Positions 1 through 11,473 of a DNA stretch of 64,000 nt are shown here, one piece after another. The translations under genes were made by a program, and so were the position numbers. The notes below the pieces were generated by a model. The model was given only the letters and a program-made list of their open reading frames with translations, was not told the DNA's origin and made no database searches. Source of the stretch: Hydnum rufescens UP504 (Eukaryota; Basidiomycota; Agaricomycetes; Cantharellales; Hydnaceae); the NCBI GenBank assembly GCA_014904985.1, contig MU128930.1:186001-250000 (forward strand), given 5' to 3'. The stretch's first letter is position 1; each line of letters begins with the position of its first letter.

Positions 1-1906
1 TGCCACTGGATGTATTCTAAGGTTCTCCTTATTAAGTCCTGCATATGTTCGGGGCTCTCAGATCAATTATCTGTTTTACCTGCGGGGCACTATTGAAGAA
101 TGGGATCGTATCGCCGACATAACAGGTGACAAAGGCTGGTCCTGGGAATCAATTCTTCCTCTTGCCCTTAAGGTCAATAGTCCTCATAGCTTCCGGGGAA
201 ATAATTTGTCAAATTCTGCTTTCCCTCGTAGAGCGAGAACTTCGTCCCCCCAACCGATGGCCGGGACATCTCAGGCGATTATGAGCCTGACATGCATGGC
301 AATAGTGGCCCCATTCATGTTTCTCTTGCCAACAGTGTCGCGCCCATTTATAAGAAAGTCATTCAGGCAGCACACGAAACCAATGACTCTCGATTTCGTT
401 ACAATAAAGATGTTAACGCCGGGCGACCATTGGGCGTTGGCTGGCTCCCTGGATCGAATGGCGGAGGACCCCGCAGTCCCTCCAGCGATTATCTCAGCGC
501 GGAAGTAACTAAGCGTCCCAATCTGCATATTTGTACTGGGGTACATGTCACCAAAGTTCTCTTCAACACCAAGGCAGACGAGCCTGTGGCCATTGGCGTG
601 GAGTTTATCAGTTTGGACTGTGAGGAGCTCCAGTCCTGTCTGCTATCTGCAGTTTATTGAGGATTACTTGGCTTGCAGCTGGCACCAGATTCATTGCGCA
701 TGCAACGAACGAAGTGATCCTTTCGGGAGGCGCACTCAATTCACCTCAAATTCTTCTTCTCTCTGGGATCGGTGATAAAGCTCAGCTTGACGAGTTCAAT
801 ATTCCCGTCGTCCGACATCTCCCCGACGTTGGAAAGAATCTACAAGACCATACCATCCTCTTCAATCAGGCATGTTTATATCCGCATATAACCGCATGCG
901 GCATGATTTAATTGACAATCGACGATCCAGTGGTATGTCAATTCAACTGACACATGGGATGGGGTTTTCAGAGATCCCAAGGTGCTCGAGCAAGCCCAGA
1001 TCCAATTCGACACTAATCGAACAGGTACCGAGCACCTGCTCGTCTTGGCTCATGCATCATGGATTCACCATATCGGTTTAACTGATGTCTGGCAACCCAA
1101 TGCAGGTCCACTTGCAAACCTGGTTGCCCAAGCAGTGGCGTTCCTGCGTCTCCCTCCTGACTCACCAATCCATAAGTTGCCGGGCGTTAAGGACGATTCG
1201 CCTGGACCGAATTCACCGCAAATCGAACTGCTGTTTGGAGATGGGTTCATCAGCACTCTTGAGCCGACCCCGGAAGAAGGAAATTTCACCACAGCGGGAG
1301 TTGTGGGTATGAGCCCTAGCTCGAGAGGGAGTGTCGTATTACAGAGCTCCGACCCACTCGTGCCTCCCCTTATTGATCCCGCTCTATTGGCTGAGAAGAT
1401 AGATGTCCACACGAGTGTCGAAGGTATGATAAGCCTGCTTCTGGCGTTGGTGATGAGGGATTCCTTGCTTCAACAATTCTCCTGAAGGAATCAAGGCTGC
1501 CAGAGAATTTTTCAAGGCCCCCGCGTTCAAGGACCACATCATTAGAGAGTACGGAAGTTTCGCTGCTGCCCAAACGGACGATGAGCTCGAGGCATATGTA
1601 CGGAAGTCCACCGGCACTGTGTGGCACCCCTGTTGCACAACCGCTCTCTCCGCGAAGGGGAGTTCCAGTGGCGTCGTAAATCCAGATCTCACAGTTAAAG
1701 GGGTTAAAGGACTCCGCGTCGTGGATGCCGGTGTTCTCGTGCGTCATTTTATATTCCTCGTGCTTCCTGATTGACGACGCTAAGACTTGTTTTCTGTTTG
1801 ATTCTGACTCAAGCCATACGTCCCAGCCGCTCATCCTCAAGGTCTAGTCTATATTGTTGCAGAGAGAGCATCAGAGCTCATACGTGCCAAGTACCATCGT
1901 AAATAG
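1..1906 (+). CDS. GMC flavin oxidoreductase, copy 1 (5' end outside window)
   Basis: This is an FAD-dependent alcohol or sugar oxidase/dehydrogenase of the glucose-methanol-choline family, close to the aryl-alcohol-oxidase-like group. It lacks its N-terminal FAD-binding part because the window starts inside the gene. The visible exons join with GT..AG introns (first intron 22-61). They contain [28 protein letters not shown], the second GMC signature [15 protein letters not shown] (about 729-773), the catalytic-histidine region [15 protein letters not shown] (about 1617-1661), and after a last intron the second active-site histidine in [19 protein letters not shown]. The stop is TAG at 1904-1906. 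I see no frame break in the visible part. A second copy follows in the same orientation at 2788. The substrate cannot be assigned from sequence. The family call is firm; exon ends are by eye. Confidence 0.85.
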
Positions 1907-2747
1907 GGAATTAATATTCACTTATTAGGGCGGGCCAGCATGGCTTTGCCTTATTCAAATCGATTATTGTGTTCCTACTGGTGGGGCCATGTCGTGAAAA
2001 CAAAGGGCTGACACCAACAACGGTCTTGTTTTTCTGCCCTGATCGGGTATGTATCACACCACTTTCCTCACTAAAGAGCTTCAGATCGAATCCGAATCTG
2101 ATCAAGACGAAATGACCAGGGGTAAGAACATCCCACCCGTCATACCGTCATACGATATCATGCACCCAATGGGGCGATTTTGCACCACTGGAACCGCGGC
2201 ATCCCCCGGTGAATTGAAAGGGGCCAGATAGTTTTTTTATATTTCCCCCCCAGACAATTGGGATATAATTCAGATTTGGAGCGAGCACATCATCACCCTT
2301 GTTGGTCTCTGCACTGATCAATACCTTTTCAACGACTAAACTGTTAGTTTCCCGGCAAATTCCGTTCTCACGCTCCAAGAACAGCTTGAACCTCGGAGAC
2401 ATTCCTACTTGCTTTCTGTCACCGCCTGGCCAAAGTGGTGAGAACCTACGCGCCGGTGTCGGTCGGTCTCCACACACGAGTTTCCACCTTCGCTGGGGTC
2501 TTTCCCATACCGTAGTTATGATTCATTGCTTCTGCCGGGCAACTGTCAGAAGCTTTCCAAAAAAGTTCTCCGAACTGAAATGGAGAAGCTCTTTTGCTCC
2601 TGGTGGATCCACATTCTCATGTGGTAAAGTCCACCTTTACGTCTGTCCGCCAACACAGTCGGTTGACAGATCCCCAATTGTGGCCGCCCTAGATTGATGA
2701 AATTTCAGCACTATCCGCTGCTGTGTGCCTGTGATTGTACTGGTTGA
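1907..2747. other. Intergenic, between the tandem GMC genes
   Basis: The first 350 bases match the 3' flank of copy 2. The rest should hold the promoter of copy 2. Open frames here are short and show no recognisable domain. Confidence 0.5.
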
Positions 2748-2754
2748 TATATAA
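2748..2754 (+). promoter_or_regulatory. TATA box of GMC oxidoreductase copy 2
   Basis: TATATAA lies about 34 bases before the ATG at 2788, which suits a core promoter and supports that start. The stretch between it and the ATG is rich in pyrimidines. Confidence 0.5.
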
Positions 2755-2787
2755 GTTGGTTTGTGAGTTCTTCCTCTCCCATTCTCC

Positions 2788-5121
2788 ATGGCTCTCCCCC
2801 AAGACATTTCCAAGCAGGAATACTCGTTCATCGTCGTTGGAGGTAAATTCCCTTAATTCAAGTCTTCGCCACCCTGGGCGATCGTTGAGAAATGAATTCG
2901 CCTTAGGTGGGACGGCTGGTGCGGTAGTGGCAAGCCGTCTTTCCGAAGATCCGTCGTTCAAGGTGCTTCTGCTGGAAGCCGGTGGCCCGTACGCTTGTGT
3001 GAACCCCCAGTGGAGCCTCTCATGTTGTTGAATCGCGAATTTCCAGGAACTCGTATCGACCCGAGACTACTGCCCCCTTGCGTGCGATCCAAGCATCCCC
3101 TGGACAAGACTACAACTGGCCCTATGTTCTCCAGCCCCAAGCTGGGCTTGGGGGGCGCACGGTTGATTATCCCCGCGGTAAAATATTGGGGGGAACTTCC
3201 GTTGTGGGTGCTATTGCCAATGGATCTATTTCGGGGTTCTTCCTGTTAACGTCCTATATATGTTTGGGACTCTCAGATCAATTTCATGTTCTACATGCGG
3301 AGCAGTATTGAAGAATGGGATCGTATTGCTCACATAACAGGTGACGACGGCTGGTCCTGGAAATCGATTTTTCATCTCGCCCGCCAGGTCAATAATCTCC
3401 TAGCTTCCGAGGAAACAATCTCTCAAATACCGCTTTCCCTCATAGAGCGAGCAGTTCGTCCTCCCCACCGATGGTCGAGACATCTCGAGGGATTATGACC
3501 ATGGCGTGCATGGCTATAGTGGCCCCATTCGTGCTTCACTTGCCAATACTCCCGCGCCCATGTATCAGAGAATAATCCAGGCTGCACACGAAACTCACGA
3601 CCATCGATTCCGTTACAATAAAGATATCAACGCGGGGCACCCATTGGGCATTGGCTGGCTCCCTGGTTCGAACGGTGGAGGAACCCGCAGTACCTCCACT
3701 GATTATCTCACCCCGGAAGTAATTCAGCGCCCCAATCTGCACATTCTTACTGGAGCACACGTTACGAAAGTTCTCTTCAAGAACGAGGGTGACGAGCCTG
3801 TGGCCGTTGGCGTAGAGTTTCAAACTTCGGAATGTGAGTTCCAACCCTCTGTGTTATCTGCAGCTTATTGAGGAATACGTGGCTTGCAGCTGGCCCCAAA
3901 TTCATTGTGCATGCAACGAACGAAGTCATCCTTTCGGCAGGTGCCGTCAATTCTCCTCAAATTCTTCTGCTCTCCGGGATCGGTGATAAAGCTCAGCTCG
4001 ACAAATTCAATATTCCTGTCGTCCGGGACCTTCCCGATGTCGGAAAGGGTCTGCAAGATCATCCCATCCTCTTCAACCAAGTATGTTTATATCCACACAT
4101 GTCAAGTCAACATGTGGCATTATTTAAGTGAAAATCAACGATCAGGTTTATGTCAATACAACTCAAACATGGGATGACGTTTTCCGAGATCCCAAGGTGC
4201 TCCAGGAGGCACAGGCCCAATTCAATCGTCATCGAACAGGTACCGGGCAACTGCTCGTCTTGGCTTGCATGTCATGGATTCATCGTATGTTCAACTGATA
4301 AGTGTGATCACCCAATGCAGGACCACTTGCAAATCTGGTCGCCCAAGTGGTGGGATTCTTTCGTCTCCCTCCGAACTCGCCGATCTATGAGGTGCCTGGC
4401 GTTAAAGACGAATCGCCCGGGCCACATTCGCCCCAATTCGAACTGCTGTTTGGAGACGGGTTCCTCAGCACTCTTGAGAAGATCCCGGAAGAAGGACATT
4501 TCGCCACCTTGGCAGTTGTGCCCCTGAGCCCTAGTTCGAGAGGGAGTATCACATTACAGAGCTCGGATCCATTCGCGGCCCCCCTTATCGACCCGGCTTT
4601 CTTCGCAGAGAAGATAGATCTCGCGATTGCTATCGAAGGTCTGATACGCCCTGCCTTTGGTGTTGGCGGTCGGGATTCCTCACTTCAACAATTTTCCTCA
4701 AGGTATCAAGGCAGCCAGAGATTTTGCCAAGTCACACGCGTTCAAAGGCCACATCGGTGCAGAGTACGGAGCCCTCGCTCATGCTCACACGGACGCTGAG
4801 CTCGAGGCGTATATACGCAAGTACACCATCGCTTTGTGGCATCCTACTTCTTCAACAGCTCTCTCCGCCAAGGGGAGTCACCATGGCGTCCTAGACCCCG
4901 ATCTCACAGTTAAAGGTGTCAAAGGACTCCGCGTCGTGGATGCTGGTGCCTTCGTGCGTCATTTTGTGTCGTTCGTGCTCCCTGATTGGCGACGCTGAGA
5001 CTTGCTTTCTGGTTGATTTTAATTCCAGCCGTACGTCCCAGCAGCTCACCCTCAAGGTCTCATCTACATTCTCGCAGAGAGAGCATCGGCAATCATAGCT
5101 GCCAAGTACCACCATAAATAG
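2788..5121 (+). CDS. GMC flavin oxidoreductase, copy 2 (complete)
   Basis: This is a full GMC-family FAD oxidoreductase. The start MALPQDISKQEYSFIVVGG runs through a short intron into GTAGAVVASRLSEDPSF, giving the N-terminal GxGxxG dinucleotide fold. Next come NWPYVLQPQAGLGGRTVDYP and LGGTSVVGAIANG (first GMC signature region), the exon with [18 protein letters not shown], then [24 protein letters not shown] (second signature), and the active-site exon with LWHPTSSTALSAKG. The last intron joins DAGAF to [19 protein letters not shown], which carries the second catalytic His. The stop TAG is at 5119-5121. The Asn usual after LGGxSxx is a Gly here. The join between LLLEAGGP and the SPGQDYNWPY exon (about 2985-3110) is the least certain. 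It is a tandem duplicate of the gene ending at 1906. Confidence 0.85.
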
Positions 5122-6491
5122 GAAAACAATGTTTTAGCAATTAGGGCAGGCTAGCATGCCTTTGCCTTTGTACAATCAAGTATCATGTATGATGTTCCTG
5201 TAGGGCCTAGCTAGGTGGTTTGAAAACAAAGGAAGACAGACGAATGACGGTCCGGCTCACCCCACTTAGAGCTTCAGATTGAATCCGATTCTCATCAAAA
5301 GGAGAAAAATGACAAGTACTGAGAACATCCCATAGGTCACGGACAATCGATGGAGCTCCCGGAACTGCGGCGTCCCTGGGTGAATTGAATGGGGGCCGGA
5401 TTGTACTTTGTTATGTTCTCACTTGCGTAGAAGAAAAGCTACAACCGAGAGAGTTGACAAGATATTATAGACCCCCGCGAGCCGTATAGGTGAGTTGGTA
5501 TCCCGGGGTCCCAAGACGGGGATCATTAATACTATTACCACTGAAACATCTCACGGCCCGGAATTAGCCGCGGCAACGTAAAACAGTAATCCAACACCAA
5601 GATGCAATCCGAAAACGCAACTCTGCGGCAGATGTGTTATACATACGAAATTATAAATGATCGCGTTACTGTTGTGGCGTGGTGGGCAGTGTGGTCAGGG
5701 CTAGTGTTTGTTTGTTTGCATCGCCCCGGTTCAAGACCTGAAGAGATCGAATTAAGCGCCTATGCGATGCTCTGGTGTGAAGCATGAAGGACCTTTGGGA
5801 AAGCTCTTTTTAGCTTATTCCACACGTTATCTTTCCTCCCCCATATGAACCCTCCTTTCGCACGCGAGAAGTCAGAAATATCCTTTTTTGGAATCTTCGA
5901 TTACCCTCTTGAGATCCTCCAAAAAGCTTCTCAAGTAGCTTTAAAATATTGCTAGTTATCTACTTATGTAAAATTTACCGGTTTAAATACCGTATTTACA
6001 AACTTATGTACCTGTCACCTTGGGCGGCCGGTGTTGAGTTGCGGCGCCAAATTTCCTTCCCGATGTTGCCTCAAGTCCTCAGCTACGAAAAACGACTCCA
6101 GGGAGCTCCTCTAGTCTCCTGCGCACGATTTTTTAAGCCTACGGTGCATCAGAATGCAAGGACTTTCATTTTGCATTAGCTACAGGCAGTACTGTTTTAT
6201 TTTCATAATGCTGGGAGCCAATTGTACCGCGAGAATTAGTGAGCTTGCATGTATGTTTTCTACCAAAATTGGCCTCAAAATTAGTGACCCAGGATACTGC
6301 CTCGGGGGGGTCCTGCTAGGCCCCCCAAAACACCCGGAAGCACATCATTACTCTTGTGTGGCTGTGCATGATTTCAATGTCCGGCCACGTGGCATCACGT
6401 AGCCGGAATTCAGCAAGTCGCAGCAACCGGAAGTTCGAAAACTCCAGTAGCCGACCACGATATTCGACCGGAACAGGCTGCAGCAGTGATC
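5122..6491. other. Intergenic, no gene seen
   Basis: The first 280 bases are duplicated GMC 3' flank. The remainder is AT-leaning with only short frames. A GGTTCAAGACC string near 5730 looks like a tRNA B box but has no partner arms, so I do not call a tRNA. Confidence 0.4.
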
Positions 6492-7251
6492 ATGGCGCAC
6501 GACGAGCAGAATCCAGACGATATCTCCGGGAATGTATCCAGGGATACGAAGGCGGGAATATTGAAGCTGCTGTACACCATGTGTGACGAGACGGAGCAAT
6601 TTGGTCGCGAAGCAGCGCGGGAGCTGAAGGTGGTCTCTGTCGATGCCAATCCTCAGCTAATGGGTAAGAAAAAGGAAGTTGTAGCTGTTTTCGAGTTTGT
6701 CGTCCAGAAAAGTGAGTATCCCGCCGCTTGCTCTTACCATCTTATTTTCTCGCCCATAATGGATGACTGGGTGCCCAATGCGTTTAGGCATGTGCAATAT
6801 GCTGTCGATCCTGCACGGAGGATGTACGGCAACTATTTTTGACATGTGAGCATCGCAGCGAAGTAGTCGTCAACAGAGCTCAACACTAATATTGCATTTG
6901 GTTCGTCTGCTCACGATCAGCGCCACATCATTACCCATACCTTTGTTTATGGATTACGCCGACGATTGGTTGTTCACGGGCATAACGTCATCCCTTTCGC
7001 TGAATTATTTCCTTCCTGGTATAGAGGGGGAGCGATTGCGCGTCGTTTGCACTACAAAGGCAGGCAGCAAGCGCACTGTCACTGTGGTGGGCGAGGTGAT
7101 TATCGTTCTCCAGAGTCCTCGGCTCTAGCTCTTCTACATTTGTTGAATCACTCATCTCCGTTCCGGGTAGCTTTGGTCCTCGAGGGGCCTTGTGGCAAGC
7201 GCCGTACACGTAAAGATGGCGCGGTCTGCAGGGCCGCAGCCAAAATTGTAG
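6492..7251 (+). CDS. Hotdog-fold thioesterase (4HBT/PaaI family)
   Basis: This predicted acyl-CoA-type thioesterase was rebuilt from four exons: 6492-6711, 6788-6845, 6921-7095 and 7171-7251. All introns are GT..AG and together the exons give an open frame of 178 codons including TAG. The N-terminal exon starts MAHDEQNPDDISGNV. The second exon gives MCNMLSILHGGCTATIFD, the HGG hotdog helix with the Asp that follows it in PaaI/ACOT13-type enzymes. The third gives the central strands (SLSLNYFLPGIEGERL, VVCTTKAGSKRTVTV), and the last gives GLVASAVHVKM, matching the usual LVAxGxHxK ending. The joined order matches the family from end to end, so the assignment is good even though each exon alone looks unremarkable. 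The substrate is unknown. Confidence 0.72.
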
Positions 7252-9341
7252 CAGAAACATAATTTGCCGTGTGCGGATGCCGGGAATGTAGAATGTAGAA
7301 TGGCAGACGGGCCTGGCAAGAAATTACAATGTGGAAAGGGTTCGTGAGGAGGGGGGAAGGGGGAAGGGTGTGATCCCCGTGGTGACAACACACGATACAA
7401 ATCATTATGTTGTAGGACGGTTCGCTGAGCCGGGATTGTGGCTAAGAGTTTTAGTCCCCACGACTCAGCCTGTGGCTCGCACATGCGCATCCGCATGCAC
7501 CAACGCTCCGTACTGGTCGGCCATCGGTACGGTCGGGTGAAAAAAGAGAATCACCCCAAAAGAGAGCAGAACGCAGGTATGCTGGAGCATCCGCCAATCT
7601 CTCTGATGGCCGTAGACGAAAAAGGGAGATGATCACACGGACTCTTTTGAATTCCTGGAGAATCTTGCTTTCATTGAGGACCGGGCGGGGCGGGCGGGCA
7701 GACTGTGGGTCACCGGCAGTGGCACAATCATACATCTTATCTAGGCAATAAGAATGGACTCAGTACTCTGATTCAGACGAGAATATTTCGCCAACCACAT
7801 AACCGTATTGGAATCTATCATTGGAATGAATTCGAATCAAGCGCCCGTAAGTTGAGGGAATCGTGGCGAAGAACTTCTTCCATTACTATATCTGTTACAT
7901 CTAGGCCAATGCGCCTGTGCCACAAGAACCTATAACCATCCATTCCATCACGCGGCACAGCTGCGAACCCACCCACCATTGTTATCAGCAGACCAATTCG
8001 ATCCACACCTATAGTACGGCCTTGAGGTCCCGGTCTTTCATTCACTACATGCCCCATCGAGACCACCCCTCCTCGCTATTTTTGCGACTGAATCACAGTG
8101 GTCGTGTTGGGCACGCCCTCTAAGCTTGGATGAGAGTAAGATTCTTGCAGATTCCGTGAGGCTCCGTGGACGTACGAGGATCTGAATGCTATAGCAACGG
8201 GCGCGTTGACCAAAATAGACGTGATGTGTACCAACACCCAACAACAGGCAAAGAGTACCAAATACGGTTACAAAACTGTATTTCCGGAGGTTGCCGATCA
8301 AAATTCTTGGCCACCCCGGCCCAGACTCCGGACTCCCGGACGTTCAATCAGAAATCTCTCGTGAAATATTCCCGATCCTGCACTTTTCTTTTTAGTTCTT
8401 TCGTTGGGAAACGTCCATGCAAATAGCCATATGTGAGTGCTGCACTAGTACTCCCCCCCCCCAACAAAATTAGATTGGCTCATCAATTATTTACTTCGTG
8501 GTAAATTCGATCCATCAATTCGTAAGCCAAGCGGGGGGGGCTTATCAAGCCCAGATCCACCGGCTTGAGGAGAGAGACCGGTCGGGATGGGAAGTCCCCG
8601 ACTGCTCACATAACCGTGGCCCTCTGACCGTGTATCTAGGGGAACAGTGGATCCATAACAACAATTGTATTTCAACCTGTGTTCCACGATATTTCTTTTT
8701 GGTGCTAACACAATACCATGGCCCATGACCCTAGTTTCCCCCCGTCAAGGGGGCGGGGGGCGGGGAAGGGAAGAGAAATCACCGAAGATTCTGATGCGTG
8801 CGCGCCCGCTGTCTTCCCAAGCCATGAATTAAAGATAAGTACTATACTCAGTCATCACCCGCGGTAGACGATGACCGGGATGTGCAATAATTGAGCAATA
8901 TGATAGTAGTAGCGCCACTTGGGATTTTGCAATATACGGGACTTGTGGGACGTCGGCTCCGGCGATCGTGGTCCCGTAGAACGAATACGGCGACCATCTC
9001 GGATCTAGGCACAAAACTCAGCCCCGTTCCGAGTCTTCGGATGCGAAAAGGAGGGCGGGGCCTGCAACGCCGCATGCCACCAGATCTTTGATTTGTACCT
9101 TACGAGCCGGAGGGGGGGAAACCAATCCAAAATGGTCGTCGTTCCCCTACTGAATGGTTCTTGTCGATCGCTGTTTTTTGCGCTATTTTTCTTATCGCGA
9201 AAGCAGCGTATCAACACTGTACTGATTGAAATAATGCATCCCCACTTGGGTGATGACCCATAGAAACAACATTTTCTAAATTGGACGACGTGGAACACAG
9301 TGAATTATTGTGGCTCATACATTGTAGGCGAACTTGATGCC
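7252..9341. other. Intergenic, no gene seen
   Basis: About 2.1 kb with only short frames in all six readings and no splice-joined domain that I could recognise. G/C homopolymer runs occur near 8450, 8530 and 8745-8765. Confidence 0.4.
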
Positions 9342-11473
9342 CTACATCCTCTCCAGCGGCGTGAGACTCAACAGGCGCATGGCACCACCAAGAACATCTT
9401 TCGCTGTCAGGAACAACCAAAGTCGCGCCTGTGCCTTCTCCACATCCTCTTCGTTTTTCACAATTAGAATTTCCCATGCGCCACTGATAGCATGTGACAG
9501 CTTGAAACAGAACGTTACCACGCCACTCGGCTCGAGCTTATCCATCGCTGTCCGCACGACATCCGGATAAGACGCAAGGAACATGAGAATCTCGCGAGCT
9601 TTCGGTTCTGTTAGCTTGTCTGTATTGATCTTGGAGGCTTCCGGCAGTGGGAGAAGGTCGGGGTTTTTACGGGCGATCGAGGAAAGCCGGACGTGGGCGT
9701 ATTGGAGATAAGGCCCTGTATCGCCTTCAAAGGACAGCATCCTCGACCAGTTGAATGTATAATTATTAATTCTAGAACAGGGCAGAGCCATTGAGCATGC
9801 ACAACTGCAAGACAAGGAATCCGTCTGCAGAATCGGGATCATAGCCACTGACCGTTTCGCCGCCAGATCCTGAATCTTGATAGCTGTGATACCAATCTCA
9901 CGACTCGTCCCCTCTGGATCCTCCACTGACGCGTACTTGGCCGCATTCTTCTTCATCTGCTCGTGCATGATCTCGGAGGCTTCCCTGATAATATCGTCCA
10001 AGAACACGGCAGTCCCTTTCCGCGTGCTCATGCCCTGCACCAAGCCGTAGTTCACATGCTGCAGTCGTTCTGCCCATGGGTACTCGAGTAATGATAATAT
10101 CTTGAAGAACTGCTGGAGATGCAGGTCTTGTTGGGAAGAAACGACGTAGATCATCTTGTCGAATTTGTATTTTTCGTACCGCTCGATGGCCCCTCCGATA
10201 TCACGAGTAAGGTAAATCGACGTCCCATCTGCCATGACGACACAAGCATCACCTCAGCACAATGGGGATGATAAACGTCAAATTAAGGAAAGGGGGATGA
10301 TGCGCACCCTTTTTCCAAATGACAGTTTTCCCTAATTTCCATTCTTCAAGATCGACAATTTTCGCACCTTCACTGTCGGAGATGAGGCCCATCTTTTCCA
10401 ATCGCGCCACAGCCGAGTCTTGGCTCTCATGTCCTACTTGGCTCTCCCCGTGATAAACATCGAAGGAGACGTTTAGGCGGGCGTACTCTTGCCGGTATTT
10501 CTCAATCGAGAGGTCCCTCCATAGTCTCCAATGCTTCAGAGCTGATTCATCCCCTACGCAGATGATACGTGACGATTAAGTTAGTGATCAATGAAGAGTA
10601 GGTGGGATGACAGCACTGACCATCTTCCATGCGTTTGAAATACGCCCGCGCTTCTTCGTGGACGGATTCATCCTGGTTGGCATCGTTGTTAATTTTGACA
10701 TAGACATTGTATAGATGCTTGATCGCATCCTTTTGCAATTCCTCATCACTCCCGTATTTTTCAAACCCAACAGCGATCAGACCAAACTAAAAGGTGAGAA
10801 AGGAAACGATCTAGCGGATGAGTATCGATCTCGTTCCAAGTCAAATCCCAGATAGGCTAAAGCCCACCTGTTTCCCCCAGTCACCAAGGTAATTCACGGA
10901 CAGAGTCTTCCATCCACTGGCCTGATGCAAGTTCACGAGAAACTGGCCAATGATCGTCGATCGGAGATGTCCAATGTGGAACTCTTTTGCGATATTTGGT
11001 GCGCTATACTCGATAAGGGCGAGTTTCCCACCCCCGTTGTTATTCGTCCCATATTCTGGATTGCCAGAGGCGGTGTGATGAATTTCACTATCGACGATGG
11101 AGAGGACTTTGCGCGTGAATGTGGATGTCCGGGCTTGGAAGTACAAAAATCCGGAACTCGCGCGCACAGATTCGATGTAGTTATCAGGAACAAACGCATC
11201 GACCACTTTTTGCGCCCAGATGTCTGGTTTCCCGCCGAGTCGGAATCGGGGCATCGCGACGGTGAAGTCTGCTTCCTTTTTGAGGATATCGACGCCATCG
11301 AAGATCTTTTCGAGTGCGAGTTGGGGGATCGCGCGATTGATGTGCACACAGACGGAGGTGCGGAAGATATCTAGGGGGGCGCGAGTGGGTTGGGTCCCTG
11401 GGATGAGAGGGAGGTCAGATGGAGGAGAAATCGAATTCGTCCGGGGCGCGGATGTGGCCGTGGATGAGGCCAT
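9342..11473 (-). CDS. Cytosolic arginyl-tRNA synthetase
   Basis: Class I aminoacyl-tRNA synthetase that charges tRNA-Arg in the cytosol. Five exons join cleanly. Exon 1 (start 11473, MASSTATSAPRTNSISPP) carries the N-terminal additional domain and the HIGH motif in SAPNIAKEFHIGHLRSTIIG, then YLGDWGKQ. Exons 2 and 3 (FGLIAVGFEKYG, DESALKHWRLWRD) lead into ACVVMADGTSIYLTRDIGGA, with QHVNYGLVQGMSTRKG in place of KMSKS, as is common in this enzyme. After the last intron come INNYTFNWSRMLSFEGDTGP and the anticodon-binding C-terminus ending LSLTPLERM. Length is about 610 residues, normal for the family. The frame stays open upstream of 11473, but nothing there resembles the family and a TATATA stretch lies just upstream (about 11517). 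The mitochondrial enzyme is an alternative, but no clear targeting peptide is seen. Confidence 0.92.

Larger units (their letters stand above)
1..5400 (+). repeat. Tandem segmental duplication carrying the two GMC genes
   Basis: The two GMC genes share exon-intron structure and long stretches of near-identical DNA. The similarity continues past both stop codons: both 3' flanks hold matching blocks such as ATTAGGGC..GGC..AGCATG..TTTGCC (1924 and 5138), GTTCCT, GAAAACAAAGG and AGAGCTTCAGAT (about 2077 and 5267). The duplicated unit is therefore at least 3 kb and includes flanking DNA, not just the coding part. Confidence 0.75.

Noticed and set aside
5725..5760. B-box-like GGTTCAAGACC
   Set aside because: No matching T-stem, anticodon arm or acceptor could be drawn.
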